A stretch of DNA of 9,169 bases from the NCBI GenBank assembly GCA_903930805.1, contig CAIYZZ010000347.1:1-9169 (forward strand), given 5' to 3'. This DNA comes from an uncultured Rhodocyclaceae bacterium (GTDB lineage Bacteria > Pseudomonadota > Gammaproteobacteria > Burkholderiales > Rhodocyclaceae). A program made the translations under genes and the position numbers. Shown piece after piece: positions 1 through 6,117 of this stretch. Numbering within the stretch: the stretch's first letter is position 1; each line of letters begins with the position of its first letter. The notes beneath the pieces are model-generated. The model made no database searches. It was given only the letters and a program-made list of their open reading frames with translations, and was not told the DNA's origin.

Positions 1-1
1 C

Positions 2-94
2 GGGGAAGATGCCGGTCGCCCTTGCCTGGTCTATGGCGGCAGCGAAGCGCAAAGCCGCAGTGATATGGAAATACTGCCGTGGTGCGAACTTTGA
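2..94 (+). CDS. C-terminal tail of a probable DUF4143-type AAA ATPase (partial)
   Basis: An open frame enters from the left edge and runs for 30 codons to a TGA at 92-94. Its residues include LVYGGSEAQSR followed by MEILPW. This resembles the end of DUF4143 AAA ATPases, where a strand of the nuclease-like fold (LV..GxE...R) is followed by a short 'vlPw' strand. The complete DUF4143 ATPase elsewhere in this window ends in a comparable way (LVAPVGEPYPLRDGIEV). The frame converges on the pilin gene, and the hairpin at 111-137 could terminate both. Only 30 codons are visible and no ATPase motif is in view, so the call rests on tail similarity and gene arrangement. It could instead be another protein with a similar end, or a chance open frame. 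Confidence 0.5.
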   Translation, partial: GEDAGRPCLVYGGSEAQSRSDMEILPWCEL

Positions 95-110
95 AGCCGG
101 ACGCTCCACG

Positions 111-137
111 AAAAAGCCCCGCCGGAGCGAGGCTTTT
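111..137 (-). terminator. Rho-independent terminator of the pilin gene, probably bidirectional
   Basis: Read on the minus strand, AAAAGCCTCGC and GCGGGGCTTTT form an 11-bp stem (one T-G wobble) around a TCCG tetraloop, ending in a run of five T. It begins 32 nt after the pilin stop codon. On the plus strand the same hairpin ends in four T, so it can also stop the convergent transcript from the left edge. Confidence 0.85.
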
Positions 138-174
138 GATAATCAGGGTCTGACCCCGATTAGTTCTGATTATC
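138..174. repeat. 37-bp palindromic element overlapping the pilin stop codon
   Basis: A perfect 9-bp inverted repeat (GATAATCAG at 138-146, CTGATTATC at 166-174) encloses a smaller nested repeat (GGGTC/GACCC at 146-156). The pilin TAA stop (170-172) lies inside the right arm. The element abuts the terminator hairpin with no spacing. The GGGTCTGACCCC core looks like short palindromic intergenic repeats of betaproteobacterial genomes, but that is recollection, not a search result. It may protect the abundant pilin mRNA from 3' exonucleases or be a REP-like sequence. Confidence 0.55.
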
Positions 175-592
175 GGCAATTAGCAGGCAGGTATTTTGCG
201 AGGATCGTGCCAGTACATACCCATGTAACCATGCCAGTAGCCGGAACACCCGTGCCAGTGAGAACAAGAGTTCCCGCACTTGGAATTTCGGCAGTGGCAG
301 TAGCAGTAACAACGCCCACAGTAGCAGAAGTCTGAGTATAAACAACGCCAGCTACATATTTGCTCGATTGATTATTAACACCTGCAGAAGCTGCTGCCGG
401 CATGTGCCCCAAAGTACCAAAAGCTTCCGCAATCGCAGTTTTACCACCGGAAGCAGCCATCACAATCTCCGAAACCTTCGCACGCACCATGTAATCCTGA
501 TAAGCCGGCAGGGCAACCGCGGCCAGAATACCAATGATCGCGACGACGATCATCAGTTCGATAAGAGTAAAACCTTGTTGAATCTTGCGCAT
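170..592 (-). CDS. pilA: Type IV major pilin precursor (PilA/PilE family)
   Basis: Structural subunit of a type IV pilus, processed by the PilD prepilin peptidase and assembled at the inner membrane. The 140-residue product begins with a short class IVa leader, MRKIQQG, cut before Phe8. The mature protein (133 residues) carries the invariant Glu5 and the hydrophobic assembly helix (about residues 8-30). The middle (81-120) is rich in Ala, Thr, Val and Gly. The C-terminus has a Cys126-Cys139 pair enclosing 12 residues and ends YLPANCR, a classic disulfide-bonded D-region. It is slightly shorter than typical 145-165-residue pilins. The ATG has an excellent ribosome site, AAAGGAGA at 606-599, six bases upstream. 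A sigma-54 promoter and possible activator palindrome lie upstream and a strong terminator downstream, so it is probably monocistronic. pilE would be an equally valid name. No other pilus assembly gene adjoins it except the GspE/PilB-like ATPase of the upstream operon. Confidence 0.95.
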   Translation of the reverse strand: MRKIQQGFTLIELMIVVAIIGILAAVALPAYQDYMVRAKVSEIVMAASGGKTAIAEAFGTLGHMPAAASAGVNNQSSKYVAGVVYTQTSATVGVVTATATAEIPSAGTLVLTGTGVPATGMVTWVCTGTILAKYLPANCR

Positions 593-640
593 TTAATTTC
601 TCCTTTGGAAGAGCACCCGAATTGTGCTGCTCAGGATCGT

Positions 641-655
641 GCAATAGTTATGCCA
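641..655 (-). promoter_or_regulatory. Sigma-54 (RpoN) -24/-12 promoter of the pilin gene
   Basis: The minus strand reads TGGCATAACTATTGC from 655 to 641. This matches the RpoN consensus TGGCAC-N5-TTGC at all positions but one, with exactly 10 bases between the GG (-24) and GC (-12) elements. Transcription would start near 629, giving a leader of about 37 nt that includes the ribosome site. Sigma-54 dependence with PilR activation is established for several type IV pilin genes, which fits this location. Confidence 0.85.
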
Positions 656-728
656 GGGACACAATAACGTGTTCATGCGGGTTGGTGGGCGGGATTCTGA
701 CCACTGGACCACCAATCTTGGCAGATTG

Positions 729-743
729 TGACAAATTTTGTCA
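729..743. promoter_or_regulatory. Perfect 15-bp palindrome, candidate upstream activator site (PilR-like)
   Basis: TGACAAATTTTGTCA is a perfect inverted repeat (7-bp arms, 1-bp centre) lying between the ATPase stop codon and the pilin promoter. Its centre is about 107 bp upstream of the predicted pilin start, the usual place for an enhancer-binding protein that activates sigma-54. The TGTC half-sites resemble the short TGTC elements described for PilR sites in Pseudomonas. A TGTGA half-site for a CRP-like protein overlaps it at 727-731, but the other half does not match. Confidence 0.55.
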
Positions 744-782
744 GTTATCGGCAACGCAACGCCGTCCCGCCAGCGCCGACCT

Positions 783-1961
783 TTACTGCGCCGCCAGTCG
801 CCGGGCAGCCGTCAGCGGGTTCATCACCTCGATGCCATCGCGCAGCGGGTAGGGCTCGCCTACCGGGGCAACCAGCCACTTGCGCTGCGCGCCAACATCT
901 GCGGCAGCCAAGTGAAATCCCTTCGACAGCGTAGGGGCAGATGAGCGCTTGATCTCGATCACGAGGGTTTCCCTATTACGGAAGCTCAGCACCAGATCAG
1001 CCTCCGCGCCGTGGGAGGTGCGGTAGAAACTGGCTTCGGCTGCTGGCACAGCGGCAAGCAACTGTTCGATGACAAAGCCCTCCCAACTCGCGCCCGCTAC
1101 CGGGTGGGCAAGTAGCGCATCCAGGCTCGCGAGGCCAAGCAGGGCATGCGTGATACCACTGTCCCGTACATAGACTTTCGGCGCACGCACCAAGCGCTTG
1201 CCCACATTGCCATGCCAGGCAGGCAAACGGCGCACCAACATCAGGTCGCACAGCAGGTCGATGTAACGGGCTACGGTCTGGCCGCTGACGGCCAGTGACG
1301 CCGCAAGCTGCGACTGGTTGAGCAAACCGCCCTGTCCATGAGCCAGCATGGCCCACAGACGGCGCAGGGTAGTGGCGGGAATACGCGGCCCGAGCGCCGG
1401 AATATCACGTTCCAGATAGGTGGTGATAAAGGCCTCGCGCCAGCGCAGACTAACCATATCGTCTGGTGCCAACCAGGACAGAGGAAAACCTCCCCGTGCC
1501 CAGAGGGTGCCAAGATCGGCGGCGCTGGCATCCGCCGGCAATACTTCGCGCGCCTGGAAGGGCGTGAGTTCGAGTTGTGCCACCCGCCCCGCGAGGCTTT
1601 CGCTTGCCTGTTGCAACAGCACGCCGGAAGCGGAGCCGAGCAACAGGAACTGCCCCGCAGCTTCACCATCCCGGCGACGCAAATCGATGATGCCACGCAA
1701 CACCGCAAAAAGTTCTGGCATGCGTTGCACTTCGTCAAGAATAACCAACCGTTGCCGCTGCCCAAGCAGGAAGGCTTCGGGATCGTCAAGCTGACGCTGG
1801 GCAGAGGGAAGCTCAAGGTCAAGATAAAGCGCATCCTTGCGCCGGTCGAATTCGGCCAACGCCATGGTGGTTTTGCCTGCCTGGCGTGGCCCAAGGAGAA
1901 CGACCGCCGGAAATTGGGCAAGAAGCGTGGTAAGTTCTTGTTGGGCTAAGCGCGGATTCAT
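783..1961 (-). CDS. AAA-family ATPase with C-terminal DUF4143 domain
   Basis: A 392-residue P-loop ATPase of the AAA_14/DUF4143 type, whose members are widespread and mostly of unknown function. The Walker A motif GPRQAGKTT is at residues 24-32, Walker B LVILDEVQ at 72-79, and a sensor-like GSAS at 109-112. A winged-helix-like stretch follows (about 205-245). The DUF4143 part ends in a PD-(D/E)xK-nuclease-like core: WEGFVIEQ at 293-300, Asp322 in GAEADLV, and Glu336-x-Lys338 in VIEIK. All core residues are present, so the protein is not obviously degraded. It has no clear Shine-Dalgarno sequence; its ATG abuts an imperfect palindrome (1962-1998). It lies 106 bp beyond the last gene of the signalling operon and upstream of the independently promoted pilin. 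Nothing in the sequence ties its function to either, and it may be a horizontally moving accessory gene. Confidence 0.88.
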   Translation of the reverse strand: MNPRLAQQELTTLLAQFPAVVLLGPRQAGKTTMALAEFDRRKDALYLDLELPSAQRQLDDPEAFLLGQRQRLVILDEVQRMPELFAVLRGIIDLRRRDGEAAGQFLLLGSASGVLLQQASESLAGRVAQLELTPFQAREVLPADASAADLGTLWARGGFPLSWLAPDDMVSLRWREAFITTYLERDIPALGPRIPATTLRRLWAMLAHGQGGLLNQSQLAASLAVSGQTVARYIDLLCDLMLVRRLPAWHGNVGKRLVRAPKVYVRDSGITHALLGLASLDALLAHPVAGASWEGFVIEQLLAAVPAAEASFYRTSHGAEADLVLSFRNRETLVIEIKRSSAPTLSKGFHLAAADVGAQRKWLVAPVGEPYPLRDGIEVMNPLTAARRLAAQ

Positions 1962-1998
1962 CCGTGCAATATATCACTTACGTGGTGAATTTACACGG
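1962..1998. promoter_or_regulatory. Nested imperfect palindrome abutting the ATPase start codon
   Basis: Outer arms CCGTGCAA (1962-1969) and TTACACGG (1991-1998) pair except for one position that would be a G-U wobble in RNA. Inner arms TCAC (1974-1977) and GTGA (1985-1988) nest inside with a 7-nt loop. The element touches the ATG and sits where a ribosome site would be expected. It could be an operator for autoregulation or a translation-limiting hairpin. It has no T-run, so it is not an intrinsic terminator. Confidence 0.4.
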
Positions 1999-2067
1999 TT
2001 TCATCAATTCTCTCTCGGCTGCGGCGCAGGATCAGTCTCCCTTGCCGTCCCGCCAAGACCGACTTTT

Positions 2068-3687
2068 TTACGGGGTGGCGCTGGTGTCGATTTGCGCCGG
2101 GTCGAGAAAAACTTCCGCATAGCGTTGATGCACACCATGGCTAAGAAACACCTCGAACAGGTCGGGGTCGATATGACCACCCTGGCTGAACTTGGTCATG
2201 ATCTGGATGGCCTGTGAAAGCTTCATCCCGGATTTGTAGGGTCGATCTTTTGCTGTCAGTGCTTCGAAGATATCTGCGATGCCCATCATGCGCGCCTGTA
2301 GCGACATCTGCTCGCGCGTGAGTCCCTTGGGGTAGCCCTTGCCGTCGACGCGTTCGTGGTGGCCTCCCGCATATTCGGACACATGCTGCAAATGCCTGGG
2401 CCATGGCAAAGCTTCGAGCATCTTGATGGTGGCCACGATATGGTGGTTGATGGTCTCGCGCTCCTGGGCAGTGAGTGTACCGGCGCGAATGCTTAGATTT
2501 TCTATTTCATCGGCAGTGAGGAAATCGGCATCCACTCCCGTCGCGTTACGCCAGGTGCGCCCCGTACCGATGCCACGCACGCGCTGCTGATCTTCAGGTG
2601 TCATGGCTTCGCCCCCGACATTGACACGCCGCAGGAATTCGCGCTCATCGTCCAACCGCCCTTGCTCCTGCCAATAGTCGGCCCAAACCGTCGTTTCCAT
2701 TGCGGAGTCGGTCTTGGCACGCATGTCCAGCAACTTGCGCAAGGTGGCGATCTGGGCATCGCGTTTCAGCACCTCGAAGCGGGTATCGACGAGACCGATA
2801 CGATCGAAGATGGTTTGCAGCTTGGTAGCCTTGTCGACCACATGCACGGGTGTCGTTACCTTGCCGCAGTCGTGCAGCAGGCCGGCGATCTTGAGTTCAT
2901 ACAGGTCGCTGGCAGACATCTCAAAGTCAGCTAGCGGGCCTTCGACAGTGGCATTGACTGCCTCGGCGATCATCATCGTTAGCGCGGGGACGCGTTGGCA
3001 ATGCCCTCCGGTGTAAGGGGATTTTTCGTCGATTGCGAGGTTGATGAGGTTGATGAAGGACTCGAACAGTTCCTCCAACTGGGTAATCAGTTGGCGGTTG
3101 GTGAGCGCGATGGCCGCCTGCGAAGCAAGCGATTCGGCCAAGCGCTGATCCGCATAGGAAAAAGGTACGACAAGACCAGAATCCGGTTGGGTGGAATTGA
3201 TCAGTTGCAGGACGCCGATAATTTCGCGTTCATGGTTCTTCATCGGCACGGTGAGGAACGAGCACGAACGATAGCCGGTGCGCTCATCAAATTTGCGGGT
3301 GCCCGAAAAATCAAAGCCGGCCTCGCTATAGGCATCGGCGATATTCACCGTCTTGTCGTTGATGGCGGCATAGACAGCGACCATCGAATTGTTGGATGCA
3401 CCATTCTCGTCCTGCAGCGGCAAATCGGGAAACTTGATCGGATTGCCGGAGGTACCACCCAGCGCAATACCGAGCGAGTCGTTGCGGACGATCTCGAAGC
3501 GTAACGCCCGGCCATCTTCGGTAACGCGGTAGAGCGTACCGCCATCGGCATGCGTGATGGTTTTGGCCGCCAACAGAATTTTTTCGAGCAGCCGATGGAT
3601 GTCACGTTCGCTCGAGAGCGCGGCACCGATTTCGTTGAGTTGCTCCAACCGGCGAAGCAGGCTGTCAATTGAGTCGTGTGAATCCAT
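2068..3687 (-). CDS. GAF-HD-GYP protein, probable cyclic-di-GMP phosphodiesterase
   Basis: A 539-residue soluble protein with an N-terminal GAF sensor (about residues 16-200) and a C-terminal HD-GYP domain (about 205-525). HD-GYP enzymes hydrolyse c-di-GMP to pGpG or GMP. The expected metal and signature residues are all visible: Glu221, His229, His272-Asp273 in LLHDCGKV, the His pair 415-416, His443-His444, GYP at 451-453 and Asp472 in IADIFEAL, so it is predicted active. Unusually, about 100 extra residues (about 290-400) separate the HD motif from the 'LTAQERETINHH' segment. The GAF domain resembles that of the neighbouring ATPase, including a shared RTGYR segment and a partly degenerate NKFDE motif (NS...F...DQ). 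The ATG has a GGAGG ribosome site (3698-3694) six bases upstream and starts 18 nt after the ATPase stop, so it is the last gene of the operon. The substrate is inferred from the family. Confidence 0.92.
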   Translation of the reverse strand: MDSHDSIDSLLRRLEQLNEIGAALSSERDIHRLLEKILLAAKTITHADGGTLYRVTEDGRALRFEIVRNDSLGIALGGTSGNPIKFPDLPLQDENGASNNSMVAVYAAINDKTVNIADAYSEAGFDFSGTRKFDERTGYRSCSFLTVPMKNHEREIIGVLQLINSTQPDSGLVVPFSYADQRLAESLASQAAIALTNRQLITQLEELFESFINLINLAIDEKSPYTGGHCQRVPALTMMIAEAVNATVEGPLADFEMSASDLYELKIAGLLHDCGKVTTPVHVVDKATKLQTIFDRIGLVDTRFEVLKRDAQIATLRKLLDMRAKTDSAMETTVWADYWQEQGRLDDEREFLRRVNVGGEAMTPEDQQRVRGIGTGRTWRNATGVDADFLTADEIENLSIRAGTLTAQERETINHHIVATIKMLEALPWPRHLQHVSEYAGGHHERVDGKGYPKGLTREQMSLQARMMGIADIFEALTAKDRPYKSGMKLSQAIQIMTKFSQGGHIDPDLFEVFLSHGVHQRYAEVFLDPAQIDTSATP

Positions 3688-3705
3688 ACGTCGCCTCCAG
3701 ACGAT

Positions 3706-6117
3706 TTACTTGATGCAGACCGCCCGCACCTGCTTCATATCGGTCGTGCCTTGCAGCACTTTTTCCATGCCGTCCTGCTTGAGGGTACGCATACCATCCT
3801 CAAGGGCCTGAGCGACCAACTGGGCCACCCGCGCATGCTCCTGAATCAGCTTCTTGGCGGCATCCGTGCCGATCATCAATTCATGCAGGCCGAGACGTCC
3901 CTTGTAACCGGAACCACCACAGATGTCGCACTTCGTGTCGGCCTCACCAACTTCTTTTGCACGATAGAGCGTGAACTGCCCTTTGTCGTTGGCGTATTTT
4001 TTAACCCACTCCTTGTAAACAACCTCATAGGCCGCCTTGCCATCACGTTTGAAGGTTTCGGTGTTGGCCAGTTCTGCGCAATACTCGGTGAGAAAATGCT
4101 TCATTTCCTCGGGGCTCGCCGTATAGGCCTCCTTGCACTTGCACAGACGCTTGGCCAGGCGCTGGGCCAGGATACCGAGCAAGGCATCGGCGAAGTTGAA
4201 CGGATCCATACCCATGTCGAGCAGACGGATGATCGACTCCGGTGCGCTGTTGGTGTGCAGCGTGGCGAACACGAGGTGCCCAGTGAGCGAGGCCTCGATG
4301 CCGATGCCGGTGGTTTCGGCATCGCGCATCTCGCCCACCATGATGATGTCCGGGTCGGCGCGCAAGAAGGCTTTCATGATTACGGGGAAATCCAGGCCAG
4401 CCTTCTTGTTGATCTGTACCTGACGCAATCCCTTCTGGGTAATCTCGACCGGATCTTCGGCTGTCCAGATCTTGGTGTCGGGCGTATTGAGAAATTTAAG
4501 CACCGAGTGCAGCGTCGTCGTCTTACCTGAACCCGTCGGGCCGCACACGAAAAACAAGCCATAGGGTTTCGATACTGCAGCCTTCAGACGCTCCTCGTTA
4601 ATCGGCAGGAGGCCCAACTTGTCGAGCGGAATCGGTTCGCCAGCGGCTAGGATACGCATCACGATATCCTCGACGCTGCCAGCAGTGGGAATCGTCGCCA
4701 CCCGCAACTCGATATCGAGGGGGCCAAACTTCTTGAACTTTATCTTGCCGTCCTGCGGCCTGCGCTTTTCGGAAATATCGAGGTCGCACATGATCTTGAT
4801 ACGCGCAACAATAGCGTTGCGGAAGCTATGCGGAATCTCGATGTATTTCTGCAAGGAACCATCCTTGCGCAGACGGATTTGCACCTTGTCCTTGCCAATC
4901 CCGGGTTCGATATGGATATCCGATGCGCCCTGCTGGTAGGCGTCGATGATGACCTTATTGACCAGCTTGACGAGTTCGTTATCCGCCGCAGCCGAGACAT
5001 CGTCGCTACCCTCGCCCTCAATTTCCCCTTCATCCATACCCGCCAACAGGTCGCCGACATCGGTGTCGTCAGAAAATCCGGCACTGCCAAAAAACTGGTC
5101 GATTGTCTGTTTGAATTCACGGATGGTCGTCACCCGATAGACAATTTTGCTCTTGGCGAAAATATTATTCACCACACGCGAGCTCTTGACCTGCTCCGGA
5201 TCCATGCAGAGGATGATGATGCCCTCGGCGGTATCCTCGATGGGGATCCACAGGTTTTGCTCCACGTATTCACGCCGCAGATTCTTCATCAGATCGAGTG
5301 GCTTCATCCGGTCCTGCTTGTAAGGCTCGTAGGGCACGCCGAAAAACTTCGCCAGGGCCGCGCCAATGGCCGGCACCTTGACCTGAAACTCGGTGATCAG
5401 CGCTTCTTCTACATCAGTGTTCTTGCGTCGCGCCGAACGGCTGGCCAGATCCATTTCCTGCGCGGAAATAACGGCATCCAGAACCAGGTAGTCATACTTG
5501 GTTTTGATGGCTTGGGTCGGCTTGTTGCGCTGGGCAAAGGCAATTGCAAGTGTTTCGCACAGGCCCTTGATTCCCTCTTCGGCAACGCTGGCGAAAGGGA
5601 CTCCAGCCTTGTTGTTGATGATCTGCACGACACCCAGCAGTTCGCTGGTCTGGATATCGACGATGGGGCCGACCAGCATCTGTTTGGTGCGATACCCGGT
5701 GCGCTTGTCAACTTCCTGGAGAAAGCGCAGGTTGGGGTTGATGACCTTGAGTTCGGCTTCGTCGTAGACATCGCGGATGTTCACGATCTTCCGCGACAAA
5801 GCGACGTTGCCGGCGATACTCTGGTCGGCGATCGGCAGCTTCAAGTCTTTGAAGGAATTCAGACCGGTCTTGACCTTTGAAACGATCGAGGTCTTGTCGT
5901 CGCTAAGGGCATACACGGTAAGACGATCAGCGTTGAACAGTGCGCAGACATCCTGCGACAGTTCGAGCATGATCTCGTCAATGTTCGAGGTCGCGTGAAT
6001 CTTGTTGGTAACCGCCTGCAGGTTCTTGAAGAACGCCAAGCGGTTGCCGAGATCACCTGCGCTGGAGGGATCACCACCACCCTGGCTGACTGATGCGGGG
6101 TTCAGTATTGCGGTCAT
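3706..6117 (-). CDS. GspE/PilB-family secretion or pilus ATPase with N-terminal GAF domain
   Basis: An 803-residue protein, well above the roughly 500-580 usual for GspE or PilB. Residues about 28-200 form a GAF domain (RTGYR at 139-143, IINNK at 166-170). Residues about 237-345 resemble the T2SSE N-terminal domain, followed by an acidic linker (349-373). The motor domain carries Walker A GPTGSGKTT (526-534), an Asp box TAEDPVE (552-558), Walker B IIMVGEMRD with Glu596, and a His box with His614 and His621. All catalytic residues are intact. The zinc site is atypical: Cys659-x-Cys661 and Cys730-x2-Cys733 with an enlarged loop between them. Such hexameric ATPases drive pilus extension or pseudopilus assembly at the inner membrane. 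The ATG overlaps the preceding stop by 4 nt; a GGAGA ribosome site is at 6132-6128. No pilC, pilD or gsp partner is in view, so it is an orphan here. The GAF domain suggests ligand-gated activity, possibly by a cyclic nucleotide; this is inference. Confidence 0.93.
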   Translation of the reverse strand: MTAILNPASVSQGGGDPSSAGDLGNRLAFFKNLQAVTNKIHATSNIDEIMLELSQDVCALFNADRLTVYALSDDKTSIVSKVKTGLNSFKDLKLPIADQSIAGNVALSRKIVNIRDVYDEAELKVINPNLRFLQEVDKRTGYRTKQMLVGPIVDIQTSELLGVVQIINNKAGVPFASVAEEGIKGLCETLAIAFAQRNKPTQAIKTKYDYLVLDAVISAQEMDLASRSARRKNTDVEEALITEFQVKVPAIGAALAKFFGVPYEPYKQDRMKPLDLMKNLRREYVEQNLWIPIEDTAEGIIILCMDPEQVKSSRVVNNIFAKSKIVYRVTTIREFKQTIDQFFGSAGFSDDTDVGDLLAGMDEGEIEGEGSDDVSAAADNELVKLVNKVIIDAYQQGASDIHIEPGIGKDKVQIRLRKDGSLQKYIEIPHSFRNAIVARIKIMCDLDISEKRRPQDGKIKFKKFGPLDIELRVATIPTAGSVEDIVMRILAAGEPIPLDKLGLLPINEERLKAAVSKPYGLFFVCGPTGSGKTTTLHSVLKFLNTPDTKIWTAEDPVEITQKGLRQVQINKKAGLDFPVIMKAFLRADPDIIMVGEMRDAETTGIGIEASLTGHLVFATLHTNSAPESIIRLLDMGMDPFNFADALLGILAQRLAKRLCKCKEAYTASPEEMKHFLTEYCAELANTETFKRDGKAAYEVVYKEWVKKYANDKGQFTLYRAKEVGEADTKCDICGGSGYKGRLGLHELMIGTDAAKKLIQEHARVAQLVAQALEDGMRTLKQDGMEKVLQGTTDMKQVRAVCIK

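Noticed and set aside
682..715. Inverted repeat TTGGTGG/CCACCAA with a 20-nt loop between the ATPase and the pilin promoter
   Set aside because: The loop is large and no T-run follows on either strand, so it is not an intrinsic terminator. It may be chance.
727..743. CRP/Vfr-type cAMP-receptor site upstream of the pilin
   Set aside because: Only the TGTGA half is present; the other half reads TTGTCA rather than TCACA, so the simple palindrome is a better description.
755..775. Second TGGC...TTGC pair resembling a sigma-54 promoter on the minus strand
   Set aside because: The GG and GC elements are 12 bases apart instead of 10, a spacing sigma-54 does not normally accept.
1999..2067. Possible terminator for the signalling operon
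   Set aside because: The T-run on the plus strand (2064-2069) is an A-run in the transcript, and the nearby pairing segments are bulged and lack a following U-run. No intrinsic terminator can be supported.
3751..4530. A 259-codon plus-strand open frame, and a similar one at 6405-7154
   Set aside because: Both lie wholly opposite well-supported genes, show no domain pattern and have no separate ribosome site or context.
4828..5880. A 350-codon open frame on the plus strand opposite the motor ATPase
   Set aside because: It is a mirror frame of a high-GC coding region with intact GspE/PilB motifs on the other strand. Its own product shows no recognisable domain.
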